This document shows positions 1 to 14,400 of a stretch of DNA of 64,000 nt, piece after piece. Both the position numbers and the translations under genes were made by a program. Source of the DNA: Rotaria macrura (taxonomy: Eukaryota; Rotifera; Eurotatoria; Philodinida; Philodinidae); assembly GCA_900239685.1 (NCBI GenBank), contig OENT01000049.1:186001-250000 (forward strand), written 5' to 3'. Within the stretch, counting starts at the first letter, position 1; every line of letters begins with the position of its first letter. Below the pieces are notes generated by a model that saw only the letters and a program-made list of their open reading frames with translations, was not told the DNA's origin and made no database searches.

Positions 1-2917
1 CTTTCGTTGTACTTGTTGTGAAACATTACTCTTTATTAAATCATTGAACAAAAGAACTAAAAACCCAGACACTCGTAATTATATACAATTGAAAGGATTG
101 ACAGAAAATAAAAAAATGAATACTTGTGTTTCATCAATTAGTGTACTAGAGTGTAAAAATGAATTCTTACTCGCACCTTTGGTTAACAAAAGATGCACTT
201 TAACGATTAAACTTTTTAATAAGCTTTCGTTTTCTTTTTGACAAGTTCTTGACATTGAACTCATCTTGTTAAAAGTACGTCGCCGTCTGTTTTCCTATGA
301 AGAATATCTCAATTATCATTAGTACTGATATTATATTTTATTTTCTCTTAAGAATTGTTATCATAATAGAATAGCTAAATGAACATCCTTGAATTTTTAT
401 TGCAATGCTGAAGAAAAACGTGTTGATCAGAACTATCTTTTAATGTGGATTCTTATAATTAGATTTCATTGTAGGATGTTAATAAGGATTCAAAGTTCTG
501 AATATGTGTCAAAAAGAGAAATTTCATAATTCACTTAACTTCAATGAATTGTGCGTTTCAGCATGACTTGTCAGTTAGATTTGGATTCTTAAGAATAAAG
601 TAGAAGAGTACATCTGTTTCAAGTACACTTTTTAAAACCGTTGTACTTATCAATGGCACATGATAGAATTCTATTGAAAGCATGATTTGATAATTGAATT
701 AAGTAGAATAACGATCGCTTATATAACCATTGCCAAGTTCGAATATAACTAGTTTACAAATGAAAGAAAAATGTGTTGCTTGATATTTATGAACACACAC
801 ACGAGAACACTAATTGAATAATTGATTTAAAAATTCATCAGATAATATACATTGGCAACTAAATGTTGAAATCTCGAAAATGATAAAGTATCTAACGTGT
901 AATGTTTTAGAGACCTCATCTAAACTAAAAGAAACAACCCAAATCACTTTATCTATCGTATAGAAGATATGAATTGTTCAAAATGTAATTTCCATAGTAG
1001 TACTATATTCAAATAGCTTCACTAATATATCTACGTTCTATGTATTTTGACAAAATGGAAGACAAACCAATAACAACGAACACTAGTCGAAACAAACTGT
1101 ACCTTATCGAATTTAGTATTCATTAAGACTTTCTTAACACATGTGTAGGATTCATTTTATGCGCATTTAGATTCGTGTAAAACATAATTGACTAGCGTGA
1201 CATTGTTTGAAAATATTACCTTGCTTTTTTTTATCTCGAAATAATCTGCAACTATATAAAAGAGAAACATAAACAATCAATCAAATAGTGCTTGCATCGA
1301 TCTGAAATCCTATGAAAATACAGCCAAGTTTCTCGAAGCATCTTCAGATAGTTACACTCTAAATTGTACTTGAAAGTGACTAAAGATACGAGAAATTCTT
1401 CCGACGACAGGCAACAAAATATATCTCTGTAGTCAATCGATATATATTTCACGTAATGAAGATTATGTCGCAGAAAATGCTTCAACTAAAATGAAGAAGT
1501 GCGACTTCATTGACACATCATGGAATAAAAGTAGTTCATTATATTTGCGGGCGTGTATTGTGTTTTCCATGGTAATTTTCCAATCACAAGCTTCTAAATC
1601 TTGAGGAAAATGTCTTGAATATTAATATTTGGAATATGTTTCTATTCTTACATTGTTTCCGATCAAATATTTCGTAATGCATTATTATGAGAATCTCTAA
1701 CCGAACTAATCCTTCGATGCATGTTCTAATCATAGATACTCACTATAAATTGACTTTGTCTTTCCCTCAACTACTATTGACAGTACAACTATAATCACAT
1801 GTGTTCGTATCGATAGAAAGAAGAGATCAATGCGCCACCCTGCGAAAGACAGAGAAACTGATTGGAATTCGAATAGTTGATTTTTATTGTGTTTATTTTC
1901 CGGAAAGATTATGACCGGGAATGATGAAACATCATTTTTTAATTTCATTTTGATATTCAGTTTTTGATTAAATCTTAATCGGCTATTCAAAATCACCTAC
2001 TAATGATCGATGCTGATGATTAACTGTCTCGTAAGTGTTTGTTCAGACTATTCGTCTACATAGAAGGATACTATTCTCTTGCAATTCATGAAAACATGCA
2101 CGGTTTGACACACAAAAAAATCAATGAATACTCTGAAAAATTTCCATGGCGATCATCCGGAAAACCACATAGAACAGAATGGTAACCAGTGAATGTTGTA
2201 AATAAGTGCTTTTTTTCTCTGTGACTTTATCTAATTTAAACTACTCATTGAATATGATATGAAAGTGTTTGTTCTCTGCAGATTTCTTGCGCCTCATTTA
2301 TGAAAATCTTTATTGCAAAACGATCAGGGCTTTATCGTAGTTAGACTTATGCAGATGATGCTATCAGAAAACAGATGTAAAACGTTCAATCTTCCACAAT
2401 TCTAAAGACGACGGAATAAATTTTTCAAGCTAAATGGTTTCTTCAAATCGAATAATAATCATCAACTATATCAATAATATCTATGAATTCGATTGACTCT
2501 CGATTTGTCCCATATTAGTCAATAAGATGATTCTCCTCTTAAATCTTTTGCTCAATTCATCGCATGAATAAATAAATCATTCTTAATTAATTCTCAACTC
2601 GTCCCTAATCAGTTAGCAAGGAAGCAGTAACGCTTTTCTATCATAGAGCTTTATCAGAAAAATGACAATATTTGATAAAAAAATCTTAGTCATTCGAATT
2701 TAAATCTACTCAAACGTTTTATAAACCTGATATCTCGAGGAACATTGATCAGAGTCATGAACAATTCACTGTAGTTTTTGCAATCAAGTAGTTTTCTTAT
2801 TATCAAAGTCGTTTCTCTCTGCTCACTGTTGGATATTTTTGCATGCGAGACTGGTGTGCATTTATGAACACTAGGCTCTCGAAGAATAGTTGTACCAAAT
2901 GTGTAAAAAGACTAGAA

Positions 2918-3119
2918 GTGACACTTTAACTCTAAAAAAACTATAAAAAAAAGTATCAAATTTTAAAATAAAAATACTTTAAACTTTAATATTTAAGTTA
3001 AAGTGCTTTAACTTTGATTTTAAAGTTTATAGGTGCAGTAGAACGAATGAAGAACTGATCACGAAGAGCTAAAAATTATTTGTCATTTTAACTCTGGTTT
3101 TTTAAAGTTAAAGTACCAC
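2918..3119. mobile_element. MITE-like element with CTTTAACTT-rich interior
   Basis: Imperfect terminal inverted repeats of about 23 bp (left 2918-2941, right 3096-3119) share the core GTG.(T/C)ACTTTAACT.TAAAAAA. The interior is made of repeated ACTTTAAA/TTAAAGT units in both orientations, so much of the element could fold back on itself. No coding capacity and no clear target-site duplication. It is probably a non-autonomous DNA transposon remnant; the superfamily cannot be named. Confidence 0.6.
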
Positions 3120-3348
3120 CCCAAAGAGAGACAATGTACGTAGACATTTCCGATCGTGATATCGCCATTCCTGTGATGACTTATGTATCCTCTGTTTAGT
3201 ATATTGATGTTCATTAAAATTACAAACATTTCCACCACGCTCAGACACTGTGAAAATAAGCAGAACAAGCCAAATACATTATGATTGATAGATTAAGAAT
3301 TTATGTAGCTAAAAATATCGGCTTATATACACAGAGAAAAAGAAACTA

Positions 3349-3445
3349 GGGTGCTGCTAACTCATTGTTCTCGTGAATACAATGATCCATCCATAAGGGT
3401 ATGATCCCTATGGAGCCAATAGAACGGTTCTGCGAGGCAGCACCC
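3349..3445. repeat. short inverted-repeat hairpin
   Basis: A 97-bp unit bounded by a perfect 9-bp inverted repeat (GGGTGCTGC at 3349-3357 and GCAGCACCC at 3437-3445). At its centre is a second palindrome, around CCATAAGGGTATGATCCCTATGG, at about 3390-3412. It is richer in GC than its surroundings. It may be a very small MITE or a structured transcript; no tRNA-like arms are present. Confidence 0.45.
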
Positions 3446-6400
3446 GATACGGATAAAAGTTATACAATTAATATAACCAATGGAAAACGAAAGGCGAAGA
3501 TCATAAGATCACTATGATATAAACAATAATTATAATCATGGGGTGCATAAGAGAAAACAAACAAAAAAAATTACAAATCGCACGATGCATGACCATACGA
3601 TCCTTATTCAATAGACATCATGGAAGGAACGAATTCAGACAAAAATTGAAGAGGAGATTCGTGTAATTGACTACTTTGGGGCAAATCGAGAGGATCCTAA
3701 GAATTCGATTACAGTAAAAACTGATGAAGACTCATCATCGCTGATTAAACTAAACATATATACCATTGATTAATCATGAATATCATACATTCATAACGCA
3801 TTCTTTTAGGCTTGATCTTATGAATCATCTATATAATTCTTAATTGCAATCGGTAATGAGCTTCAACAACATTTATGTGATTTATAGTTCAACCACTCTC
3901 GAATTGAAAGATGACACTTTAATTTCATGAGTAACTTGTTTTATCAAAAGATTTCCTGGTTAACGGAAATATATTTTTCTTTTGTTGATTGCAGATCTCA
4001 AGTTAAATAGTATTAATTACTCGACGATGAGAATTTTTATAAATGAAAAATGTTTGAGAACGTTGTCATGCAGCCTACGATCTTCCTCTTGTTTGATGTT
4101 AATTTTCGCTCTTTAACAGAGAAGTCAAGTTAACTTAGGCTATAGAAAAGTTGGCTTTATTTCATCAGATTGAAATTTCAAAATTCTATTAAAAATTAGC
4201 TACTATAGGCTATTAAATAATGGTTTTATCCATTTATGTGGATTCATTGGAAAAAAACCGGGTAATTTTTACTATGAGTGCCATAGAATATCCTATCAAA
4301 AAGCTAGACCGTACAAGAATATAAGATAACATGATTTTTGTGGTTGATTCGTTGGGTCTCTGTGCAGATTAACACTAGATCGATTGTTTCAAAGATATTT
4401 GTTCAATTTATGCATAGTATATTTCATAGATCTCAATGAAGAGCTGATGGCGATCATTTTTTATGAACTGTATCTATTTTTGAACTATTCCGATTTCAAT
4501 TGGACGACTAAGCAATCGATATCTGCATCTCGAACTTGACCTTTGTTGAGTATATCATGGTCGAATTAGAAGAAAAAAAACTGTCGGTGTTTTTTTGTCT
4601 TCGATTCAGTAGTACTGACGGAAAGGGTTTCTGAAACATATTCTATCATTAGATCTGCAATGAGAAAACACGTTCGTTAGATTGTAATATTAAAGTTGAT
4701 TTGTATTTGAATGATTTTATTTTTGCTAAGAAATAAATCGTAATTGTGACATGATACGTGGATGGGAACGTTTATTGATATTTATGAAAAATGATACTAT
4801 ATGTTGCAGATGATTTGATGACAGGTATGTAATCTGAAAATCTGAATGGATCTGTTGTGTATGACTTCAGTTACTTTTGAGATGAAATACATCTCGAAGG
4901 TATCTCAAACTTCAGGACGATCAATTGTTTTTTTTTCAAGATTGTAATCCGTGTAAATATAATACTATGGAGCTTTTTCGCATAGAATTCTAATAAGATA
5001 CTATTCAATGGCTTTCGATCTTGTGTCAGTTTTCTTTCTTGATTTGTTTCGATACTGATATGTGTTCCTGGAACAAGAGTAATCGTATTTGCTAATAGCT
5101 AGTTGAAATTTAGGTGTTTGTGAATACTTGAATGAACAGGATGCGTAGATACTAATTCGATAATATCAGTTTTTGAACTAGTAGAATAAATTTTAAAAAG
5201 TCTAAGGAAATCTTAGTCAACCAGGTTACACTGTCTCAACAGATGAAGAAAAATATCTCAAATGTAAAATAATGGAATTTGTTCAAATTGTCTGGTTTTT
5301 CAAATCATGACCATGGTTTTATTTGCAGACAAAACAATTGATTAAAATCTTTTGAAACAATGTCTAAGTATTGAATTCATCAGAAAAAGATAAATTTCAA
5401 AAATAAGAAGAGAAACATAACCATTATCACATACAATACCCGAGCAACCATAAACGAAAGCAATTTTTCTCCTTTTCGTCGATTATCGATTGATATAGAA
5501 CAGATTTCTTTCTTAGTTTTATTGAATTTTCTACTCGTAGAAAACATATTCATTACTAACAAGACGATCCATTAAAATACATGAATTGAATTGAATAGTA
5601 CTTAAACTACGTTCAAAATGAATGAAGTTCATTGAAAAATAATAACAATTGCATATTATTTTACAGTATTGACGATAAACTATTATCTCTTATATTATAA
5701 TATATTTCTAATCTGTAGAGAGCGCTTGAAAACACATTATGAGTGTCTCATAAGTTATTGTCAATAGATTAGCTTCAGGAATTCATGATTTCAGTTAAAT
5801 TCAAGGCTAAAAATGTTCAGGCTCCAATTGAACGGAGTAAAGATGAACAAAACAACGTCGCATTCATGAGAAGAAGATATTGCTCATAGTATCTAAAGAG
5901 ATGTTTATAGAGAAACACTCATAATAGAGTTCGAATATCGAGCAAGATATCATATTGAAAAATAACAAATAAATATCAGCAAAGTGACCCAAGATTTCAC
6001 ATTTACAGTGCAAGACAAAAGTTTCGTTTTGATCTTAATCCTGAAATCATTCTAAACAACTAGTAAACGTTTCAGCAATGTAGCGTTTATTTACTAGAAT
6101 ATGACTTATAGAATATGTTGGCGATATTCATCGATGACATCAAAGTTTTAGTTAAAAACATATCCTGACTATTCACCACATCATTCAACTGAATGATTGT
6201 ATTCAACCGAATAATAAATGGATAACGTTTTGTATTCGTTAAATAAAGTAATTGTATAGCAGTATGTCTAAAATCGTCAGTTTGTATCTTTCAATTCAAA
6301 AATATTCCAAGCCAAGAGATCATAGCAAGCAAAGATTCGAAAAAAAGAAACTTTACAATACCTATTTAATCTGCATGATCGAGTAGTATAAGTCTTATAA

Positions 6401-8397
6401 CGTACCATGGATCAATCGACAATCTATGGTGAGCATACGAAAAGTAAATCGATGGTAAATTAAAAGCAATGCTCGTGAATTGTAGTTGTCAACAGAATGA
6501 AATTATAATCATTAGAGTGCGACGGCATGCATATCTAGAATAACATAGTAGAAGAAAAATGCAGGGCTCCTGTTGCCAAAGGATCTGTTTGCAACTATGT
6601 GGAATATTCGATTCGTTCTAAGATAAAGAGATATACACATTGAAATGTAGAACTAGTGATTTAGCTCTTTGTTGGTAAGTATTTAATATCCAAAAAAACA
6701 AAGAATAATTATACGATATAATTTTTTTCTAGAAAGTAACAAATACCATATGGAAACTTAATCAATTTTTGAAAAATTATGTTCTCAGATGTGGAAGAAA
6801 TTCGAGATGACAGCTTAAAAATATGTAAACAAAGAATTTTATTCACAATAAATCTTCTAGTTATACATCACGAAAAATGAATCTGTTGCCCTTGATTTGT
6901 TCTCAAAGGTCGTACAGACACACATATTTTACCGTGTGCGCCTTCTGTTTTTCGGTTGAATCATGATACGAAATAGTTTCATATCAGTATAGATTCGATT
7001 CAATTTAATATTAGAAATTAGTACTACTCATTCGGTTGCTCTACCACCGATGATCTATGTGAATCAAAATGTTTCTAACCGACTTATTACTCAATAATAT
7101 TAGACTATTGCAATTTAAAGTATTAAATTTGCTTACTATTATAATTAAGCATAAGAGCTCGATAGAAAATTGTTTTCGGATAATAAACTTCTTTTACTTA
7201 CTCTTTCGAAGGATGGATATTTGAAGACTAGTTCTATCAACTAATGTTTCGCACGAAATAACCTGCGATTCTACTGACTAATAATATGAACTGGCGAAAG
7301 AATTCGAAACATTATACAATTACATTTTATTCCACCAAGAACACAGTAATTTGATTCATCAGGGAAATCAATTACTGATATTTGCAGATAAAAACCAGAA
7401 TATTTGAAAAGAAAACACGCAACTCATCATTTATTTATCTTCATGTCAGATATCTGTATGTTGGACGATTGAGCAAGAAAGTTTGATGACGATGGTGATC
7501 TTTTCATGATCATCTATCATGTAAGTCTGTTTTTAATCGGTCAATTTTTTTGAGCAGGAAAATATTGGTACGTGATCAACGACATTGTCAAATCAACGAA
7601 CATAAACAACGATAGTTAATATTACTTGTGTATCTTTTGAAGTCATTCAACAGAGAATATAATAAACATTGGATAGGATCTACAATCAGTTAAAAGAATA
7701 TTTATTTGAATTCCTATTATCAGTTATATCTGGCTTCAGCTTCTTCTCTGGCCGAAGTCATTTTCTTTTCCGATAAAAGTATATTATTTAAAATAGACAC
7801 AATGTATTTATTTCTTTTCCGATTGTGACACACTGGAGCAATTCGTATTCAATAGTACACTAGTAAATAAAGTGCGGGAAATGTATAATTGGAGTGAATT
7901 TTATTTCTCGTTCATTTGTAAACGGTTCGATAGAGCTTGAAAAACTGATGAAGAATATAAAATTCTTATTTCGATTCGATCACTGTTTGGCTTAGAAAAA
8001 TGAACAAATCTAGAATAACTAAGAAAATGTCATTTTACGTTGAATTTTTTTTGTCTAGAATTTATCGAATTTCAATTTCGGACATCGTGTGAAGTTTTTG
8101 AACGTAATGTATTCTGAAAAGGCATGAAAATTGAATCGAAAAATGTTATTTGATTAGTTGTAGAGCTGAAGAGACTATAAAATTTCTGTTCGATATACAT
8201 AGATACATGAGGCTAAAAGTATTTATCAGTGAGCATTCTTGTGGACTTAGTTAGTTTTTTTATACAAGATATAGAAGTTAATGCTTTATCTTATTAGACT
8301 CGTACGATCATGGGCTATAAAATTTATTATTTTTCTTTTGAAAATTTTGTTCCAATGTTGAGAAAGTTGAATTTGTTTCCTGTCCGGTGGTAACATC

Positions 8398-8960
8398 AGG
8401 TGGTTCAGTCAAACAGATAAAACAGGCATCGAATTCGGAATCAGCGTAAAATAACTACATCAAGCCATACCCATTTTAGCAAAAAGTATTTCAGAAGACA
8501 TTTCGACCTGTAGTTCCCCTCAGGTGCATTTTTCGAAAATTTCTCCCCTAGCCCTCCCCAGGGCGAGTTTTTCTCAGAAGAAAAGGATTCATTGAACCTG
8601 TATGATTGGAGACAGTTTTTGACGCTGAATCCGAATATGTTATCTATTTTTCTTCTTGACAGCATTGCGATACTAAAACCTCTAAATACGAATCGATTTT
8701 TCTTCCTTTCGCTCCATTTCACCAGAAAGTGTTGGAAAAATTCAATTTTCTCAATGATAAAACCGAATTTAACCGAAAGAAATAGTATGTTTCGTAGTCC
8801 ATGATCTGATGAGTCTAACAAGATAAGACATTTACTTCTATTTCTTGTTAAGAAAAAATCGATAGATTTACTAGAATGCTCACTGATACATTCTTCTAGC
8901 CTGATAGACCCATTCATATTGGTTAGGACTTTTTAGCTCTAGTTGCTCTACATCTAGAAA
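8398..8960. repeat. dispersed repeat related to the 12.9-13.4 kb insert
   Basis: The segment around 8570-8690 (a CTCAGAA block followed by TTTTTGACGCTGAATCCGAATATG) resembles 13110-13200 in the insert inside the eIF1A intron (CTCAGAA, then TTTTTAACGCTGGTTCCAAATCTG), in the same order and orientation. This marks both as diverged members of one repeat family. The 158-codon open frame on the minus strand (8441-8917) lies entirely inside it, has no recognisable domain, and is more likely chance than a gene. Limits are approximate. Confidence 0.4.
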
Positions 8961-11900
8961 TTTCGCGTTATTCCACTCAGTTATTCATGCTGATTGAAAA
9001 TATCGGATTTTGAAAAAGTTTGAAAAATAACCAGAATGAACATTTAACAATTTCTATAGGAAAAAAAAATCAAAGCAACTTAAAATTTTGATTTTTTTTA
9101 GTCACTCTAGTGTTTTTAAGATTCCATAGTCAAAAATAGGTCGAAGCGAAATAAAGAGTGCATATTCATGATCAGTTTTTCAAGCTCTATCAAACCGTAG
9201 ATAAACGAGCAAGAACTAAAATTCACTTCAATTTTGTATTTCCTGCACCTTACTTCAATTAAGAAAATGGAAAATCTTCATATGCTACAAGATAGAACCA
9301 AGCAATTTTCGTAACTGTTACCGAATCAATATTTCTCCTTACAAAATGGCATCACTGTAGTTCTTATCTGTCATCAATGTGGTTCTGTTTATTATCAGTG
9401 GTTGATACAATAAATGTGAAATTCATGTACGCATGTTCAGACAATATATCTATTCAAATATGCATGGTGTATTGAAATGCATACGTAGCGTGAAAATAGT
9501 TAGGATACAAAATCATGATAATTTATAAATTTTATACTGCTTGCTTTTCCAAAAATGACAGAACATAGAATCAAGTTCCGGTAGAAAACTTAGCATTCTC
9601 TAAGGGTTTTTTTAAATGACAAGATACATTGACTGATGTCGACTTAGTTTATGTATTTCGAATTCATCCTCTTTATCATACTTATTACATGAAAAATAAG
9701 TTGCCATGTTTAAAAGCAGAGCACGCTTACTTACACATTCACCGATATACATCACATCGTTTTCTTAAATGAAAGTCACTTATAGTTATTTCAGAAACAC
9801 GATTCATATCAATGAGGTATTGTTGACATGTGAAAACAAAACTTTCCATATCAATAGTCTCTCTAATACAATCGATAGTTAAATACTTATCCAAAATGAT
9901 GAGTCCTATGTCATGCATCTTTTCCATATCGTTGCCAAGTTATGTCAAACAAATTAATTTGATTATAGATTTTTCTATTTGAATTCTGAATCAAACTATT
10001 AAATCTATTGCTGTTGAAACTATGAAATCCTTACAATCGATTCATAGAAATTGTCATAGATGAAAGCATCAACTGAGATTTTATTTATGAGGATTATTTT
10101 ATATAACATGGAAAATTTCCTGAATGTCAACATGTACTTATGATCAATCAATAAAGTAAGAGACAGAGAATACATCTACCATGTCGAAGAAGAATAGATA
10201 TCCAATTAGTTTGATTCGTTCATCCCTTTTGAATCATTTATGAGTCACGAAAGTTTTGTCCTACTGCACAAGGTCACTTATGACTTTCGTCAAAACAAGC
10301 CAAATTGTGATGTCAATGTGAGAATACTACGAGATATTCTATGATTGTTTTTATTCGCTATTTCAAAGCAAGTTCTTTCAATGGCAAGGAATTTTACATA
10401 CCAATATTGTTGTTGCTTTATAGCGATGAATTATATGAGTAACTCAAGTTACACACATTGATTCTCATACGACTTTATTCAGTAGTTTAACCGACAAAGT
10501 CTAATATTGAATTCAATGATATGCATGTATACAAAGATTCTTTCATATGAGTGAAATAAAAATATATTTAACGATCAATAGGAAAATTTTAATTGAAAAA
10601 CTTGTCACGATTGTTTCTTCTATTTTTAAATAAATGCTGCGCAAATTGCATTTGAATATTATTCTCTATAATCTTTATTTTGAAAACACTCAGACTTGAC
10701 AAATTTTTCCGATGCATGTTTTCATATTTCTAAGCTTCTTATTTGCTGCAATACTTAGGTTAAAGTTACCTATGCTTTTTTAATCTTCTGCCAGGCTTGC
10801 CATAAGTTATTAATCATCATCATCATTATTTAAAAAACATTTTTTGAATATATTATTTATGAACTTCATACGATGTTATTGGTTCTTATCAGATGAAATG
10901 AATAATTTTTAACATCAAAACCTTTTCTGTAATTAGCATTTACTACCATAGGTTTATTTTCAATTACACTTGACGAATGATGACTCTATAGCAGATTTCA
11001 TCAAATTTTACACAATCACTGAATAGTCTACTGATAAATAATAAAGTATTATCATAATGTTGAGGAGCCCAGAAAGGGAAAATGTAATACGTTGTGCACA
11101 GCAATGAATAAAATATGTATATTTAGACAATAGAGACATTCTATGCCTTTCCCATTGGACATTTTTATTCGTGACATAGTTCAATATTTATGAGGAACTA
11201 TGTGAACTTGTTTCGAACTTAAGCAAATGTAAATATTCTTAACCAATTTAGATGAATCTTACGTCAGATCGATCAAAAGCCATAGGAGAATTATATTGCC
11301 TCCGTTTTAATCGATCTAGATAATCATATGAATCAAGAGGTTACTCTGGCACACGTGCATTAACATTATTACTACCATGGAGTCTAGATTGATCTTTGCA
11401 TGGGCTATAGAATAATATTCAAATATTTTATTAGAAACAGTAATTAATATGATGAATATAAAAATTGAACATATGGTTTCATCTATGCAACTAATATTTA
11501 AACCGAAAATTCGAGCTCAATTTTTTATTTTTTTGAATTTTTATCTCTCCCTAGTGTCGTGTAAGCTAGACGCATGAACAAGTCTTCAGTCGAGAATACA
11601 TTATCAATATTTTGTGACTTTATATAAATAGTGTACTACGAATACCAAGACATTTTTTGAAGACGTCCTTCTTACCATTGAAAATGTTTTATGAAGATCA
11701 TATTTTATGCCATATGAATTCAAATATGAAGTATATGCAATGATTCCAAATTATTGATAAATTTTCTTAGATGGATTATGATTGTCATCTGCAGGAATTT
11801 TCTCTAAATCAACATCGAACAGAAAAATCTTTGCACATACCTACTTATGATCACTTATAATCACGATGAATACGTTACGATTTTCTTGACTGCGGTTTAT

Positions 11901-12531
11901 TGCAATTTTAAATAAATTTTTTAACTTGAATTATTCTTCGCATTTTTATTACAAAAATCTGTTACCAAATAAATTTTCAGTCTATTGAGCATAGCTACAT
12001 TCATGATCCAGATGATACAACTGATATTTATGGCAATCAGCACCAGTCAAAATCTTCCATTGAATTGATATTTGAATCAATATTTCGATGAAATGAATGC
12101 GTTTCAGATGTACGAAGACATGAGCATCGTATCTAAAGTAGTTGCTTGTTCTAATCAAGGAAGTACTACAAGAGAAGAGGACTTTCTCATTAAATTTCAT
12201 AATCTAAACATAGCATTTAGATTATGTAAATAAATAAAGTCTAATACTCTGTCTCGCTAATTATAGCGTGATCATCAGAACATGTTTTTATTAGATTAAT
12301 TTTCTTTTGAACACATTGCGAAGGGCTACATCTATGAGTAATGTAAATTTGACTGGCAGTTTAAGAATGCGCTTGCTTATCGAATCCAAACTTCGTTTTG
12401 TTATTGCCTAATTTACATCTGATGACTTACGCAATCTTACATCATCTTGTATTATTCACAACTTCAATAAGATTTTTATCGTTGTTTATTATGCAATAGT
12501 TTACTGTTAAAGTTCAAATAAGTCGTCTATA

Positions 12532-13834
12532 ATGCCGAAAAACAAAGGAAAAGGTTGTAAAGTTGGAAAAACTGATGTTAAACGAAATGTCATACTTAAA
12601 GAAAGTGGACAGTCGTATGCACAAGTTACACGTATTTTGGGAAATGGTCGTCTAGAAGCTTTGTGTTTCGATGGTATCACTGAAAAACTTCGATTATGTC
12701 ATATTCGTCGTAAATTACTTAAAAAAACCTGGATCAATCAAGGAGATGTTATTCTTGTTAGCCTTCGTGATTATCAAGATGATAGAGCCGATATGATTAT
12801 GAAATATCTGCGTAAGATACTCAGTCACGGGTCGTATCATCTTAAGCATGACTCATTTTTTTGTGTACTCAAAAAGTGAGTAGACTCTAGAATCGGTCAG
12901 TGTGTCCGGCCGTTAACACGATAACTCTTTACGAATACATTTGATTGAGCTGAAATTTTGTGCACAGAATTGTCTGATGAATATCTCGATCGAGTTCGAA
13001 GATGAGAAGGATCCAGCAAGAAATGGCTGAGTTATCGAAAAAATTGTCATTTTTCACCAAACAATCCCTGAGGTGGGGTACAGGGATTTTTTCAAAAAAA
13101 AATTTTTTCTCAGAATTATCTACAACGTATATAAATTGACTCCGTTTTTAACGCTGGTTCCAAATCTGATATTAGTTTTAAACCAAATCGCAGCTTTCTA
13201 ACAAAACATTGGCTGAAAAAAGTCTCGAGATAAACAAAGACTGCATCCCGAAACTAATTATATTTGTCTAGATATGTCTCAGTTGACCAGTAGTGTTGGG
13301 GTTTCCCAAAAAGGTTTCCCAAGATACTTCTTCCGTGCACAGATTCTAGAATGACTGATTTGTCTCATTCACTTTTTGAAGTACACATAACTCTCGGACA
13401 TAAGTCCGAATTTTTCATATTTATTTCATGTTGTTCTCTTTACAGCTGATGAAGTTCGTGAATTAGAACGTCTACATGAAATTTCCAATAATCTTAGTAA
13501 CATGCAAGCACCAACACAACACGATGATGGATTGAAGAGTGTCATCGTTGTTCCCGGATGTGATAATACAAAATCAAGTATTGATAAAATAAGATTACCG
13601 CAAAAGGAAACAAGTTCCAGTGAAAGTTACGATAGTCTGTCTGAAGAAGAATTAGATGGTGCTGACAGAATCAACTTGGATAGCTTTGAGAAAATATCAA
13701 AAACGACTATTCATTCAAATTCAAATGATTTCGTAGAAATTGAAAATGAAGACAAAAAACAAGCGGCCGATCATGAATCAGAAATCATTCTCGTTTCGGA
13801 TTCCGAAGCAAACGATGAATTTTTGCTTATCTAA
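12532..13834 (+). CDS. EIF1A: divergent translation initiation factor eIF1A
   Basis: Two exons, 12532-12811 and 13446-13834, predict 222 residues. Exon 1 gives the start MPKNKGKG and the S1-like OB fold (motifs [34 protein letters not shown], about residues 30-85). Exon 2 continues with DEVRELERL, matching the helical part of the family. eIF1A binds the 40S A site and promotes scanning and start-codon choice. Odd points: the basic N-terminal tail is shortened, two residues are inserted after FDG (ITEK), and the usual short aspartate tail is replaced by a serine/acid-rich extension of about 110 residues. The intron is 634 bp, enlarged by a MITE-like insert. An AG acceptor about 35 bp before the ATG would suit trans-splicing; AATAAA lies at 13916-13921. 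It could be a paralogue rather than the main eIF1A. Confidence 0.88.
12862..13387. mobile_element. MITE-like insert in the eIF1A intron
   Basis: About 526 bp inside the eIF1A intron, bounded by inverted repeats of about 24 bp (left TGTGTACTCAAAAAGTGAG at 12862-12880, right mirrored at 13362-13387 as CATTCACTTTTTGAAGTACACA). No open frame of note. Part of its interior resembles the 8.4-8.9 kb repeat. Removing it would leave an intron of about 110 bp, close to the small introns typical of this window, so the insertion explains why this intron is long. Confidence 0.5.
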
Positions 13835-14400
13835 GTATAGTGTTTATCAATAGCACGTAGAAACCTTCGACTTTTTTTCTTCATGTCTGATTTAATTCTG
13901 TATGTTTTGAAATATAATAAATCATTTAATTTTGATGATTTAATAATGAAACAGAGAAGCAAATGATATCAAAGTTGAATGTCTTCAAGTATGAGTTATT
14001 AACGGAGATTGAATTCATTTTCGAATGATCTAGAGAAAAAACAACAACAACAAGGGATCAATCGTTTCTTATTATCTCATATCAATAAAAGCAAGATCGT
14101 TCGTACTCGATAGATTTTGTGGAATTCACACATGTTTTCCAGGACAATAGTGAATAGAAGGTTAAGAGTGGGATTTTTTATGCTCCTCCCTCTCATTATA
14201 GACCATGGAAACTGGCATTATATTATCGTCACACATCACAACATTATTTACCGTTTATTTCAATGATTATAATAAGACAAATGAAAACGAAAAACAGGGC
14301 ATCCATTAGAGAAAAACGATGGAAAAAATTCGTGATATTATATTTTCTGTATTTTCTATTAGCATTATAAAGCGATAGATATGTGAGTTGCACATTTTAG
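13835..14400. other. intergenic, no gene seen
   Basis: This is the 3' flank of the eIF1A gene, with its AATAAA signal, followed by AT-rich sequence up to the left inverted repeat of the FLYWCH element. No coding segment was recognised. Confidence 0.5.

Larger units (their letters stand above)
1..12531. other. gene-poor AT-rich stretch
   Basis: I see no supportable protein gene here on either strand. Open frames are short and show no family motif; the longest (8441-8917, minus) lies inside a dispersed repeat described separately. Two small minus-strand frames, 9739-9927 and 11982-12200, have mixed amino-acid composition and could be exons of something, but no conserved motif or flanking exon supports them. 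The stretch holds at least three inverted-repeat or dispersed elements (2918-3119, 3349-3445, about 8398-8960) and simple A/T runs. No tRNA or rRNA was recognised. Confidence 0.6.

Noticed and set aside
8441..8917. A 158-codon minus-strand frame, the longest in the first 12 kb.
   Set aside because: It lies in a dispersed repeat also present at 12.9-13.4 kb, where the frame is not kept, and it has no domain.
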